From Acanthopleura granulata (taxonomy: Eukaryota > Mollusca > Polyplacophora > Chitonida > Chitonidae), in assembly GCA_016165875.1 (NCBI GenBank), contig JABBOT010000001.1, forward strand, positions 39,298,252 to 39,362,251: a stretch of 64,000 nt of DNA, written 5' to 3'. Shown piece after piece: positions 12,848-26,900 of this stretch. The notes beneath the pieces were generated by a model, which saw only the letters and a list, made by a program, of their open reading frames with translations, was not told where the DNA came from and ran no database searches. The position numbers were made by a program, and so were the translations under genes. How positions within the stretch are numbered: position 1 is the stretch's first letter; every line of letters starts with the position of its first letter.

Positions 12848-13899
12848 CGCGTTTTTAGCAGACTGATTTGTTTCCTCATATACAGTGGGCCTTCTCGAAA
12901 ATTTTCAGGTACCTGTACAAATATTTCTTTGGTCAAAATTTTATCTTTTATTCTTTTTCAGCGGCAGTGAAGCTCATTGAAACTTGAGTTTGATTTTATT
13001 CATGTATTCAATCCGCAGTTGAAGGGTAAAACCCTGACGTAGGTTATCCGTCATGCGTCGGCATGGGCCTATTTGTGCTCTAGTCAAACAGTCTTCGTCC
13101 TGGGTGAGCCAAACACGTGACTCCCGCTAACCACACCGAGCGGAACGTCAGCGTGTTAATCACAACACGTCTGAATGACAGGCACCCAATCATATTTTTA
13201 GTTAGCTGGAATTAGAAAAATTAAATGCGCTATTTCATGTTATTTTAGACTTCCTCAATCATTCCACAGTCTCTTAGGTGAGATCCGTGAACTGCGTTAC
13301 ACAAAGCTTGTCTACACGTACATGTAGATCACAGTATGTACATGGATGAAACGCGCAGTTTGTAGTGAGCGAAATCCGCGGACTTCATTGTTGTGTTTGC
13401 TATATATGACTTCAACCATGGATAATAAATAGATAAATCTTTAAATACATGTTGACATGTTTCAACTGAAGCTGTACACATGTGCCATCTCATGTGCAGC
13501 TTTGAACGTTAATGTTTAAATGGCAGCCTGTGAAACATTACTTTGTCAGAGTCTTATGTATCCACTCTTATCACGACACATACACGTGTTATTTGCTAAA
13601 ATTTAATTTAGACTGGCGTGATTCGGTTGCTTTGAGTTTTAAACAGGAACTTGTTTTAGTATAATGAATATGACTGCATCGGTTAAATATATTTAAATGA
13701 ATGGGGCCAGCCGCTTTATTGATTATCAATATACGTGAGTAATTCTATCGAGCAGTAATGAACCTTAACATATAGCCCAACTTCTAATTTTAGTTGCTAA
13801 TTTTTTGGGTAATCCCTCGATTTAAGTTAGGAGATGTGCTGCATGGTTTCTCTAAACATCCCGTTCATATCAGTGAAAAATTCTTGAGTATATGAAATT

Positions 13900-14047
13900 G
13901 AACACCAATGAAATAAATAAATAAATAAATGTCAGCATCATGGTGGGGAGTAAACGGGTAGAGGGCATGAGAAACCCACGAGTACGACTCATTGCGACCG
14001 TCTTGGTGAAAGGCTCCTGGGTCATTGCACTGCACTAACACCCTAAC
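13900..14047. mobile_element. Two abutting SINE fragments
   Basis: ACACCAATGAAATAAATAAA is a plus-strand tail; it is directly followed by CAGCATCATGGTGGGGAG and GGCTCCTGGGTCATTGCA in minus orientation. One copy seems to have inserted next to the A-rich tail of another. Confidence 0.6.
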
Positions 14048-14564
14048 CCCGCATACAAATTAAATAGGTCTGTGTTATACCGTCTCGCAGCCATTAAAAA
14101 CCTTTGTGTGAAAGAAATAACCTCAAACAACTCGTAAAGCATCTACATACTGTGAAGCAGTATTCAAGTGCAAGGCGTATATAATAGAGGTAATAAAATA
14201 GATCTCATATAGGGCCTGTATCGTCTGATACAGATATATGTCTACACATATACTTATATATCGTATATACCTAAGTAGACCATATATTTACAAGTATGAG
14301 CATTAATACGAACCCAGCCATGAACACAGCATGACAAGCTTCCCACATGATATCAGGTCGGCGTATTGTGTCTGTAGGACTCAGTACAACACATCTATGT
14401 GAATGCCTGGTCAGCCATCTTAATGCTGTATTGTATGTGATCAGAGGCGAGGCACATCGACAAGCAAAGCAGTTGGTCGTTTTCAAGGTATAGTGTGCAG
14501 GTCACCAAGGTCGTGACTTAAATCTTCTTGTCATCCTCCCATATAACTAATTCATTCTCATTGC

Positions 14565-14815
14565 TGGTTGAGGCGCGCTTGCCCACGCTCAAACGGAGCG
14601 TGGGTTCAATCCCACCGACTTGAGCATGAATTTGTGGTTTCCTTACTGTTCGTGGGGTGTTGGCCGTTTTCGCATTCTACGCTTTCGTAAAAAATCACTT
14701 GCCTTCCACCAATATAATGCGCATATGTGTATGTCACACATGGGAAAGTTTGTCAGTAACTTGCCAAAGGTCCGTGGATTAACTCGGGGTCTCCTGTTTC
14801 CCGGCCCATAAACTA
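14565..14815 (+). mobile_element. Third SINE-like family, copy 1
   Basis: GGAGCGTGGGTTCAATCCCA is a good B box. The body CTTCCACCAATATAATGCGC, CACACATGGGAAAGTTTGTC and AACTTGCCAAAGGT matches 9350-9487. Confidence 0.65.
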
Positions 14816-16021
14816 ACTATAAGCGAAGCATTCTCGAGCAGTGCATGGTGTTAAGCATCAATCAAACAAATCACTATTAGCAAGAACACAGTAGAGAAAG
14901 AGCTTATTTACAGGACAATCGATTTGCCCCAAAATCAGTTTGACCAATCTGCAATTTCTGTGCTATCACTGACACAGTTATTTGACTTGAACATGGAAAG
15001 ATTTTCGTTCATGTCTGTCCAGTTCAACAGCTTTTCTTTTCATGAGCAAAAAAATTAAACTTCCAATACATGGTTTATTTGATGTAATAAAGAAACTGTG
15101 GATTTCAACAAGGAAACGCCAAGTTCACATTTGTCCATGCATTAATATTTTTTTTAATGAAGAATTTACGCTATCAGTACATATTGCACCATGGCTCATG
15201 GAATGTAATGTGTAAGATGGTGATAAAGCATTTAGACATACTGCTGTTCACAGCGTCCGAGAATCGACCGTGGTATTACGTAACAGAGCATCGAGGACAC
15301 CTACAGACTGGAAGCTGTCCGCGCTCGCGGTTCACATGTGGACGACTTCGTCAGCATTGTTTGTTTTCGCGACCGGCGACCCAACATTGAATAATGTTTG
15401 TCCGCCGTCTGAATTTGGACGACCCAAGCATATCTGTAAAATAATGTATATTATCGAGATGTTTGATTTCCTAATGGAAGTAAACATTTGCAGTTTGCTT
15501 TTCTCCGGTGAACAGATTTGTCTTTGGGGTGGGAAACGTCACAGCTTTTGAAGTCTGCCCGCCCCTAGTGAGAGTTGCGCCCTTAGAGAAATGCTCTGCA
15601 CAGCATGAGTTCCCTTTTACCTTTTCTAACAACTAAATAATATTCAGGCAATAATCATGCATAGACTTAGTATACTGTTCCGCTAAAACATACCTCTCAC
15701 CATGTGACAAAGAAAAGGCTTTCTCTTGGAATTCATTTTTATATCAGAGAAAACCCTAAATCCGGATAACATAGTTTGCATAGCGGATATTACCATCCGA
15801 ATGTCTCTACAGTAGCCATCTAAATGTGTAGTAAAAGTGATAAGAGCACAGCATTTTGAGTAATTTTAGACACACGACGTCTTGCAATTGCAACAGACTA
15901 AAATTATAGTGCAAGTCGTTGTATAAGCTTCTACGTCTTAATTATTTACATAAACAGTTACAATAAAACCCGACACTGGCAAATGGCTGGAATGACGAAA
16001 TTGTCGAACAATGATGATCGT

Positions 16022-16175
16022 CTCGACGGCCATGAAAAATGATGACCCTGTCGACGGCCATGAAAGGGGATGATCTTCTCGACGGCCACGAACAAAAATG
16101 ACTCTGTCGACGACCATGAACAGCGATGACTTGCTCGACGGACATGAAAGGGGACGATCCTGGTGACGGACACGG
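16022..16175. repeat. 28-bp minisatellite with TCGACGGCCATGAA core
   Basis: Five to six units of TCGACGGCCATGAAAGGGGA plus TGATCTTC. Two open frames on the minus strand through it are periodic artefacts. Confidence 0.88.
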
Positions 16176-16434
16176 CAGAGACTAATCTGGGCGTCGAACC
16201 AGACATTCGTATATCATTCGTCCACCATTATAGACCTTCCGGATCAGTAATCGCAACACCGATCTAAAGCAACGTTCAACACAAACCCAAAAGACGGAAA
16301 GACGCGAGGAATGTTTTCGGCAAACGGATTAAATCAGTATTCATATTGTGTACCATGTTAGTTCAAAGCCATCGGTAATCACAATATGCATTATATAGTC
16401 GCGCTTCGATTGCAAATGTTCATATATCCAACGT

Positions 16435-16840
16435 GGTGATGTTAGCAACGATACTGTCGACAACCTTGATCAATGACGATCCTGTCGACAACCATGAACG
16501 GTGCCAGTAATGTCGACATCCGGGTGTGTGAAAATACCATCGCCAACTGCCCAGCTCAGTAACAATACTGTCGACATCTCCCGGCAGAGCTACAATATTG
16601 TTGACATCTGCCCGGCTCAGTGACAATATAGTCGACATCTGCCTGGCCCAGCGTCAATACCATTAATATTAGCTCGGATCAACAAAAATACTGTCGACAT
16701 CTGTCATCAGCCCGGATTAGTGACAAAACTGCCAATGGTGATGCCGTCGAGGCATACCGGGGGATACAGTGACAACAGTGCCGAGAGCTGAGAGCACTGA
16801 CGATGCTGTCGACAACATTCAGTGACCAGTGACAACCCGT
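16435..16840. repeat. Diverged about 31-bp minisatellite with GTCGACATC core
   Basis: Units of the form ACAATATTGTTGACATCTGC plus CCGGCTCAGTG recur between 16555 and 16645, with looser copies on both sides. It shares the GTCGAC core with the array 260 bp upstream, so the two probably have one origin. Confidence 0.75.
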
Positions 16841-18548
16841 CCGAATCAGTGAGAATCCCTATCCCTAGCATAGACAGCCTACATCGGACTGTGAACCGAC
16901 AGCCAACCTGTCAGTTTACTCGGTATAACTCGTAGTTGCCCGACCCGGCTGTTTTCGGGCTAGACCGTAGATCAAACAGTTGACAAAACCTTGATGGGAT
17001 AGCACAAACATTGGAAGAAGAAGACGGAGAGGGGAAACCTGGAGAAGCCGGTGTGGAGATGTGGCCAAACTGGCCAAGTTAGCTGCAATCTTTCACATTA
17101 AATATACATAGGCTGACGACAGCAATGACGGGGCGTCCTCAACCACATAACATTGTAATCAGTGTCACTTTCGGTGCACTTTCTCTTCACACAAGACTCA
17201 GAATTCTGTGAAATTTTGTATTTTAACAGGCAGCGATAACTTCGGACAGATATCTTTCAACAGGTGTCTATTCCACCAGATCCATCCACTTGCCTATTTA
17301 TCAATGGCGTTAATTTGCAAGAACTTAAAGCGTTCTCTGTTTGAGTGCAACTGTACCCATAAGTGGTCGTACCTTGTAACTTGGCATTTCTTAACAGTGA
17401 TTGTATGTACGATGTTTGATTGATATTTTAGGTGATACACTATAGCTGAAGCAATTTAGACCAAAGGTTTTCGGGGACAGTCTGGGGGAAGGGCTATTCG
17501 TAGTTGACCTTTATAGTATTAGGAGCGAGGTTGCCATTTTTGTTTGATTCGTCTCGCCATGTGGACACAAGTGCCATTTTCCCGATAAAAAAAAATGTAT
17601 ACAGTGGTGACGGCATAATATTCTAGCTTTTGTCAAGTGCCACTTTCTCATCATAACAGGCTACAAAGATCTTATAATGACTCTCTTGGCGAGTGGAGGC
17701 CAATATCACTTTCCAACCGTCCATGAAAAGAATGCTGAGTATTCAGTTGCTTCGAACTGGTTCTGAATGTATGGGATGAAATTTGGCCTTGTCTTGTCTT
17801 GGAAAGTAATTTTACCGCAAATAATTGTCAGTGAAGGAGTCTAAACTGTACACATATATAACGAGGTGAGAAGGGCACACTTCGACCGACTCCATGTTGA
17901 GCTGATTACAGCTACGTTTAATTCCGGGGGCTGGGTGGGATTAAGGGTTGATTATGTCCAGGTATGGTTAGGTCGATTAGAAAACATTTCACACGCCTGC
18001 TGGCGGTCTACCCACGGTGGTACATTCCTGTGGTATCGACTAAAATGGGTTCCCTTTCCTGGTTCGTGTACGGTAGCCAGCGAAGTGCGTCCAGTCACAC
18101 AATGACAAATGAATGCGATGTCCAATAGAGCTTCAAAATAAATAAATAAATAAATAAATAAGGTGTAGGCCTGCTCGTGTGTGTGGAAGGTTGTCAGTGG
18201 TGCGCAACAGTCAACTGGGCATGGCAAAATTATTACCTGATCTCCCTGGCTCAGTTCTCCAAGTAGTTGCCCACCATGCAAATCATAGAATGACGTGGAT
18301 TATTTAAGTCCAATTCTCGTATTCTAGTGCAATCGAAACTTTACGCTACTACAATTCTGACGGCCATATGATTAGTGAAGTTTTTTTAACATCACAATCA
18401 AGCAAAATGACTTAATATTAAAAAGACATTCCAATACATCCATGTCGAGAAGACATTTTTCTAACGAGATTTGATGTTATTTGGCTCCGGCATGCAGGAC
18501 TTGAGAATGAATGAAGAGTATATGGGCTATAAACCAGTTTATTGTTGA

Positions 18549-18660
18549 TTTATTTAACTATTTATTTGGTAAGTTTAACGCCCTACTTCTGCGATGGCTA
18601 TCAGTTTCATGCGGGCATTGGTGAGGGGAAATTAGGCTTTTGGGTGGAAACCGATTTCTT
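18549..18660 (-). mobile_element. SINE fragment
   Basis: TTTATTTGGTAAGTTTAACG, CCCTACTTCTGCGATGGC and CGGGCATTGGTGAGGGGAAA resemble the tail and body of the family. Confidence 0.4.
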
Positions 18661-20364
18661 AAGGGGAAAAAAATATGCGGATCGATGAATTTCAAAGGAA
18701 ACCATCTGAACATCATGATAGGTCTGGAAGTATAAGAGAACGCCTAAAGGCGTTTAAACAAATTTACCATGTTTGCAAGATGAAAACCTAATATATACCT
18801 TGGAGCTTTGGTTTGTGAAGACAGATGACCTAAAAAATTAAAAGTCTCCAACGCCAATAACGTTAATTTCAACCAAACTTTCAGGAACTAATTTACCGGT
18901 CACAAAAAATCAGAAATTATCACTTAACCTATTTTTTTTATTTGTTTTTGAATAATTAATCAAAACATGCAAATATCCTGATAATTATAAACTTGTCAAA
19001 TTCCTGTACTTGTAATTTCAGCTTCCCCTTTACGCAATCAAAGATCTGGGAACAAATAACACAGAAAAACAATACATTGCAAAATTTAATTATAAGACTG
19101 ATGTGGATTTTTTAATGGTTTTTTTTTTGTTTTTTTTTTTTTTTTGAGTAAAGGAAACCGGGGGAAACTTCTAAAGCTTCGTGGTCATGGAAGAGAGTGT
19201 GCAAAGAAAACATCCCATACATTGTGTGTATATCCTATTCCAAAGAAACAAAGAAACCCCACACACTGTGAATATAAGCGCCATGATGAGACAACTGTAT
19301 GTACCGAAAACAAAAGACGGCCTAATGGAGAGACTTGAAAAAGCTGGTTTGGTTGGGTTTGACACATCCGTAACCGAATAAGCATATATATATACCCACA
19401 TTTTAATATTCATAACGCTTGCTGTTATGAAAACGAAGTGCAAGAGAACTGGTTCAACGAGGGGTATATTTTAACGGCGGGTACTCAACTTTATATTTAC
19501 AGAAATGACTACCATGGGTCATCTATCCTCGCTTACATGTCAGCCGTCTCCTTGTGTTTATCTCCGCTGAGTTCTGCCGACATGCGTGTACAGGCTGTTT
19601 GCGTACATGCTCAATTGAGAGCTTTGCTAGACACACATGGCTTGGAGGACACGATCAGTAAAAAGTGTACTGCGCTGAAAATACACATATAGCCTGAGGG
19701 GAATAGTTCTAGGTGACGTCACCGATCTCAAGACGCTCGGCGGACAGTTAGTTTGCTTCGAATGAATCAGTCTTTCACAAACAGCTCCTGGGGCTCAGCG
19801 AAGTCCCTGGAAGCTGTACCACCTGCGATACGAAACAGTCTGCCCAACAAGCAAGCCATACCGAGCAACACGGCTAGAGGTCTTACGCAATTGTTGTGCG
19901 TCCTAGCGAAAACCACACACAATAGGCACCGTGATGAAAATGGTGATTTTGACAGGTTATTAAATGGTTTATGTGCGTGGAGATATCAATTGGCAAACTG
20001 TGATAATAAACTTTGCTCAATTTTTCATGGTCGAACAAATAAAACTGTCATCGGGGAAACTCGTGAGCTGTGAAAAGATTCTATGATAGCAGTGAGCTCG
20101 ACAATAAAGGTCCTTTTGACCAAGACGCACGATGTGTCAGGGGTCATGGGTAGGCGATATAATTACCTTTCATAACAGGTATGATTATATAATGATTGTT
20201 GCCAAAAAATGTATCCACTTTGTATCTGGTAAACATGGTTTACGGGTGGAAGTGAAGAGTTATCGAAATGGAATTTAATTACAGGCAGTCAAAATACATA
20301 CTGTATACCTGCATATTTAAAAGCAAATATAGGTAATAAAATATTACTTTTCTGGTGGAAACTT

Positions 20365-20505
20365 ACGTTTTTCCAGTAGGACATCATTCTACTTTCCAAA
20401 CAAAAACCAACACACCTTTCTAAGATCAACAGAACTCTCAGAATCCTGCAAAATGAGTGGCTCTTCATGGACGAAATTTTCCATCAGACACAGTAGTTCC
20501 AATTC
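20365..20505 (+). repeat. Dispersed repeat of unknown family, copy 1
   Basis: Blocks TTTTTCCAGTAGGACATCAT, TTTCTAAGATCAACAGAACT and CTCAGAATC, then ATGGACGAAATTTT, match 46383-46495 in the same order. Confidence 0.6.
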
Positions 20506-20699
20506 ATTTCAGAACAGAGAAACTTAACAATATGAGAATCACACATTTTCTTTTCAGGCAAAGATGCAATAACTTTAATGTTCCTCTATTATAATAGAAA
20601 AAGGGAATGTGGTACAAATAACCATTGGCTGAAGCGACTTGAACTCTGAATACAATTGTGACGTATTAACACATAAAAACCACAGGTGTAACAACCAGG

Positions 20700-23398
20700 T
20701 GGTAACGCTAACAAAAGGCAAACACTTCAATCGCAAACAGATATCCTATATTAGCAGTAAGCTTAGCATATTACGCGTATACACTCTTCAAGGAAACAAT
20801 TAAGTGGTCTTAACAAAAGAAACATACATGCAAAGTTTTTAAAAACTGTTACAAAACAGAAAGACATCACAAGAACACTGAACGAAAAGGTGGTACACGA
20901 AAAGGGTGACATTTTAGCATCCTGTAGCACTGAACAAGCTTGGTTTTGTAGCGACATTGTGATAAATCAAGATCCATACCAAGATAATCTTTCTTTCAAA
21001 AGAGACTATATTCCATTTCTCACCCTGTATGCTTATACCTGCAAGTCTCTTCTGTGGCTAATATCCTCGTCGTCTTAGCATGAATTTAATCAGCTTGTTA
21101 AGACCAAGCGTCTGGACATAGGACAGCAAAACTGTTAGCTTAGTGCGAAAATAATGATATGAAAAAATGTCAGTATGTGCTTGTGAAAATCAATTCTTGT
21201 GTGTTTACAAATTTATTCAATCAAGAGACATTAAAACTTAAGAGTGAATGTTAAAATCTTACACACATGTAATATAATTACAAGAAACTGAAGGGGGTGA
21301 CAGGAGGGGGGGGTCAGGGCATATGCAGAACTCACTTGACTAACGATCTTTAGGTGGTTCTGGAACTCTAATATTTTCTAATTTACAATAAAAATAGTCT
21401 GTACATCTCAATATTCACAAATTTTGCATTGATATAAATATATATTTAGACATAATGATATGTTTATTCGATTACCATCCATCCATATGAAAATACAAAA
21501 CTACTGCTCTTTTGCAGCAATATCCACCTTCATGCATTTAGTGTTGTAACCATTAGGATGCTCATACGGTCATCAGAAAAAGTTATAAATTAGCAAGAAG
21601 GATTAGGAAGTTTTGACAGGTCTGCTGCCAATTTTACCATGCCAGAAACTCGTACCACAAATTCCCTGGTTGGTGGAAGTCAAACACAAGCTCATGGAGA
21701 TGAGACCCTATTCGGCATAGCTTGGAACCAAATGGTCATTGATCACGATCGTTTGGCAATCTGTTTTGTTTGGACATGAGAATTTGTCAGCTTTAGTGTC
21801 GTGAGAGTATGGATGGAATTAGCACCTCTGTGCTGCCGGTGACTGGTGGTCAGCAGGCTAAAGGTATTAAAAGCCTCCTGTCAGACACCAAACAGGGCCC
21901 GTGTCACCCGGAGTCTCTCTTTGTGTGGCTTGCCCCATCCCACTTCTGACACCAAAGGTATGTCACATTCTGGTCCCAAGCCCATGTTCAACAAAGCAAA
22001 CAGAACTGAAAATACCAGACACCTGTCTTGAGCCAACTGCTGGCCTTTGGCCACATCTGACTGAAGTCTGGGCTAAATTCTACAGCTTGACTTAAACTCA
22101 AAGTGACAGAAAATAAGAGGAAGACAAACTAGAGTCCCTTCCACTGTTGGAAAGGAATAAATGAAAAACATTGTGAAGGTGGAAATCGCTTTCAAAAACT
22201 TACCTTAGAAAAAGTTGTACAGTCATAAAAATACTTATCTATAAGGTTAACAATCTATGTGACATTGAGATCTTCTGGCATTCATTAGTTATCACTTTAA
22301 AACAAAACTCACACACTACCACATACTTCTCCATTTATGCATCTCTTCAAATCTGAAAGAACAGGGCATTATATTCACATGTTTAATCCTTTAATACATG
22401 ACATGATCACAATTAGAAAGGAGATGATCATGCAAAAATTTTCATTAATTTCATAATCTGATATTTGATAACTTCACATTTTTTGAAAACAACTAACCAG
22501 AATGAGGTTAGAGGAAAAGCTGCACTCCTTGAGTTTCGATAACAGTATAAAGTGGGCAGATTAGAATGGGAGTGCATTGGCCTTGGGGGCAATTAACATA
22601 TACATGACATGTGCAGCTGAGCAACTGTGTGAGAAGCTAGGCTGGGCTTGAGAGCTGTAGCAAGAGTATGAAGCTGCTGGATACAGAGAAGGCTCTAAAA
22701 CAGCTAACCTTGATGGGGATTGAGCAGGTTCAAAACACAGGGCATAACACCATCCTAAGCAATGTCCCCTCCATGCTGCTAACTCCTATGACAAAAACAA
22801 AGCTACAACATGCACAGGATTTGAATAATGTTAAGTTGAAAAAAGAAAACGCTTTTTCTGACTGGTTGTTCTTTCAAGCACTTTGTAAAATGTTATTATA
22901 ATCACTCTACCACTATTTTTAACAAAACCACACCACATAAAATGTCCTAGAAAAAATATGGAACAAATTTGTGTTCGGGCGTCATTTTGGAATTGGACCT
23001 GAAATCCTGTTTACAAGATGATTTACATCCCAGCAGAGTCCATTTGGAATGGAAGACAAGTCTGCTAAAATCCATCAAGTAGTCTTTTGGAAAACCAAAT
23101 GATATTGTCTGGTCATCATTGTTATTTGAGCAAGTTTTTTTTTTTAGAGTGACTTTTTGCAAGAAAAAGCCACTGATGACAACTCATTTGAGGAGCGCCC
23201 ATGATCACATATCACCAAGGCAACAAAAAGCAGCTAGACACATTTGAACAATGACCTGGGCATCGTGATCAATGTCACACATATCCTATTGCCAGGTATG
23301 ACCAGTTTTCATTCTCCCTTCAGGACTATATGCCACTACATAACTACTTTTTTTTGCACAATAATTCCGGATGAATTCATGAAATGCCACGGAGACTA
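20700..23398 (-). other. Probable 3' UTR and downstream region of RhoU
   Basis: AT-rich, no coding signal. AATAAA motifs occur on the minus strand at 21468-21463 and 21217-21212, so a 3' UTR of about 1.9-2.2 kb is plausible. Which signal is used, and whether the UTR ends here, cannot be told from sequence. Confidence 0.35.
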
Positions 23399-23905
23399 TC
23401 AGGGAACTAAGCAACAGAACCTTTTCCAGCCTTTCTGCTTGGCAGCGCTCACTTGAGAGATTCCAGACTGGGTTAGCGATGTCCTGCTGGGCTCATATTG
23501 TGCCTTATTTTTCGATCTTTTGCTGCTTTTCCTCCGTTTAACTGGTCGGGAAAGTCTCAGTGAAGCAATGATGGCAGAGTCGAACACCTCCTTAAGGTTT
23601 TTCTGGGTGAGCGCCGAGCATTCGATATAGGTCATAGCTCCGATCTGTTCTGCCATGTCTTTGGCTTGATGCTCTGTCACAGGCTGTTCTGTGTATTTGG
23701 CCAAGTCAATGATTATTTTCACATCATTTCTCAGGTCGCACTGAGTGCCCACGAGAATGATGGGTACCTTAGGGCAGTGGTGTCGCACTTCTGGCACCCA
23801 CTTGTCCAGGATGTTGTGGAAGGAGGTGGGTGAGACCACACTGAAGCAAAGCAAGAAGACATCCGTACCAGGATAACACAAGGGGCGCAGAGAATCAAAG
23901 TCATC
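23399..23905 (-). CDS. RHOU: RhoU coding exon 3 and stop
   Basis: Starts after CTTACAG| with [11 protein letters not shown] and carries switch II, G4 (GTQCDL), the Rho insert region, G5 (ECSAL) and a long basic C-terminal tail ending WKRFCCLVP followed by TGA. The next in-frame codon is TAG. Confidence 0.95.
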   Translation of the reverse strand, partial: DDFDSLRPLCYPGTDVFLLCFSVVSPTSFHNILDKWVPEVRHHCPKVPIILVGTQCDLRNDVKIIIDLAKYTEQPVTEHQAKDMAEQIGAMTYIECSALTQKNLKEVFDSAIIASLRLSRPVKRRKSSKRSKNKAQYEPSRTSLTQSGISQVSAAKQKGWKRFCCLVP

Positions 23906-26900
23906 CTGTAAGGAGAAGAAAAGTTTATTAGAAAACATCTCACCTGGAACTTTACCGTTTATTCTTTTATTTGTTTGTCTCAAGAATTTTCAACACAACA
24001 AAGGTGGTCAGTTAGGAAACCAATGAAAACCATTGACTATCAGCACGAACCTGACTAAAGAACTGTACTGAAAGACAGAATCTGTTAGACTGCTTTCAGT
24101 TTTTTTCCTCATGTTCCAAAAACCTTGTGTGTAAATTCCACTCTCATAAGTTCCAAGATCTGAAAATATACATCTGACTATCACTCTACAAACAGCTGGC
24201 CAAATTTACTCACAGCATTTTGTTCACCACATGGTCACAAACTTTGAAGTGTATGTTTCTGATCATACAAACAAACAGATATGTTCCTCATTTGAAAAGA
24301 TCTTAATCTTACTTAGGTCTAGTATTAAAGCTCTGTCTTTCACATCAAGCTGTCTGTTTATAGACAAATACTTCCACAGATAATCCCCACTTTTCAACTT
24401 CACAGCAGTCGGGCACTACCAACTTCTCAAGATCTCTTTGGCTAATCCCGATATTTACCATTATTTACTGTTTGCAAAGAGATAATGTACTGTTGTTTGT
24501 CTGTCTAATCCCGTGTAAGTGTATCAAGAAAAGTTTAGTTGGGATCAGTGAAGTCAAATAAAGTCTGGGGCAGTAAGTTTGACAAAAAATATTTGTAAAC
24601 TATATAAGTTCTGGTAACATCTAAAGTGAGCCATTCAGTGAAGTAAACAGCATTTCTTTCTAGATAGTTCCTTTTCTTGGGCAAACTAAATACTACGCAC
24701 AAAAAGCCATGGTCAGAAATCTTCCTACTCCAAATAAAATGAAAGAAAAAAAAAACTTCATGGTTTTAAACACTTTCTCCAAAATTCACATCAGGGGAAA
24801 AAAAGCGTCTGAGCGTGCTACCATCAATTACTTCAATGTCATTATCACACATCTATTCTTCCCTCGTCATTTGTTGGGGGGTTTGCTTATGTGAGGTGAA
24901 TACCATATTACCAGGTGTCTTATAGGGAGGCATGGTCCCTAAGACCCACTTGTTAGAGGCCTGGGTATTGTGAGTGTGGGGGGTGGGGGCTGAAGTCCTT
25001 AGGGACGGGGACAATACTGAACCACAGACAGGTGAGTCAGGATTATTAGGAAAACAGAGGCAGGAGGGGAACCTGGATTTCTATACACAATATACCCTCT
25101 GTTAGCTCTGACTGAAGAAACTCAATGGTGACAATTGTGAATATGACCAGACAAAAGACAAGGCCATGTTTCTACCTCCAACAAATATAAGATATAAAAC
25201 CTAATTTAACTTATAGCCTTACATCTGATATATTGTCAAAAAGAGTGATTCTGAATTAAGTTTTTCAGGAATATTCATGTTTAACAACGTCTAAGGCAGT
25301 AATAAGATAAAATATCCAGCAACTATTCATCACAGCCATAATTTTGAGCCATTAAACAGTCTATCTTGATGACGATAACGTGTGGTGAAGGCTAAGAAAT
25401 TGTCTTATTGATTACTTAATTGGTGATTTGTGTTCAAAAAAGTTATGGATATAAAATAATTGTAATCTCCTAGGAAACTAGCTATCCAGGTTGTCATTTA
25501 TGTCAACTTGACCACCTGCCAATATCACCTGCTCAAGCCACTTTCTTTCCACCACAAACTTTCAGTGGGTGCTATTGGTATTATTCTTGACAATATTTAT
25601 CCATTAAAGCCATGGTTTTGCACTTTTTTGTTCAGCACAGATTTTATCTTTAATACAAAGCAGTTTCTGCTGAAACCTTATCAAGACCCATTCAAATTGA
25701 TCACAGACAGTGACAAAGTTAATGCCAAATCCATGACTTGCCTATAAATGAAAATCTGACATGCTGCATTAGGTTTTTATCTTCAGGAATCTCATGTTCA
25801 TATTCGGTCAGCCATTTTCCTAAGTCCTTATCACCTGCTTATGTGAAGCCCTGAGCAAACTTGACCAAGCCCTCTTTTCAGATCAGTGTAAATGCTTTCG
25901 CACTATCTGTAAATGACCTTTTCATCTATAAAAATTCACACATCACACATTCACACAGCCTGACATCCTATGAATATAGACTCAAGAAAACACTTATCTT
26001 TTAGAGAAGATTCAAAGCTAACAAAACGTCGAGTTATCTTTCCAACAACCCAACTGTGTTCTTCACTCTCCCTTTGTGTACACAGTTTTCGATCAGAACT
26101 GTACAGAAAATCTATTGTAACATTGACAAACTGGTTCATAATAGGGCTGCTATTTTGCAAGCTGTGTATACTGAGTTTCAAGTAAAAAACAATATGGTAC
26201 TTAGAGCAAAGAGTTCTATCATTGTTTGTCTACAAAATTAGTTACAATGTCCTAAATGATGTGTATTGCTGAAAAAAGAATGACATCAGTCCTTTTAAAT
26301 AATCATATATAAAAATTTGTCATCTAACAACAGATTCTAAACCTTGGCCCTTGACTTTTACTTTGCAACTTTAATTCTGCCTAACTCAGACAGACGGAGA
26401 CCTTGTAGTTATGTATTATCTCTTTGGGTAATTGAATCGAAATGTAAGAATGCATGAATCCCAGGTCATGGGATGAAAAACATATTGTTAAGAGCTCAGA
26501 TTCAGATTTCAGCAATAACAGCTAGCCTTTCATTTCTGTTCATGGTGAAGTTTAACTGTTTAAAAATATCTAAGTCAACATACACAGACTGACTTGAAGG
26601 TGAAGGCAGGAAATATAAGGAGGCACTGAATGCTTAAAAAGAAGCAGGGCTTAAAACAGAACAACCGTAAATCTGAACACTGAAGTCATCATACAGTCAA
26701 TCAGAGCATAATTTTATGGTAAGCTGATCAGTGCATGCAACCACAGGATTCCACATGTAACTTCTGGATTTCTTTCCAAATTATAATTTTTTTTACAACT
26801 CAATATAAAAGTAAATCATAGAGAATTTCTGACTTTCATACTGAAAAATTTTTACTTTCAATGAAACACTTAAGCTTGCTAATCCTTGTAGCCAATGTAA

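Larger units (their letters stand above)
1..20699. other. Gene-poor left region
   Basis: Apart from the repeats and weak ORFs listed separately, I see no exon chain, tRNA or rRNA here. Stretches such as 3710-8500, 10920-12180, 13000-13900, 14830-15900 and 16870-18540 contain only short chance ORFs and AT-rich sequence. Introns or UTRs of a gene lying outside the window cannot be excluded. Confidence 0.5.

Noticed and set aside
14565..14660. Possible tRNA gene around GGTTCAATCCCA
   Set aside because: No acceptor stem or anticodon arm can be folded with confidence, and the downstream body recurs near 9350, so it is a SINE-like repeat.
16022..16175. CRISPR-like array
   Set aside because: Units are head to tail without unique spacers and the DNA is clearly animal nuclear.
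15942..16206. Two minus-strand ORFs with HGRR repeats
   Set aside because: Frames of the 28-bp minisatellite, no other support.
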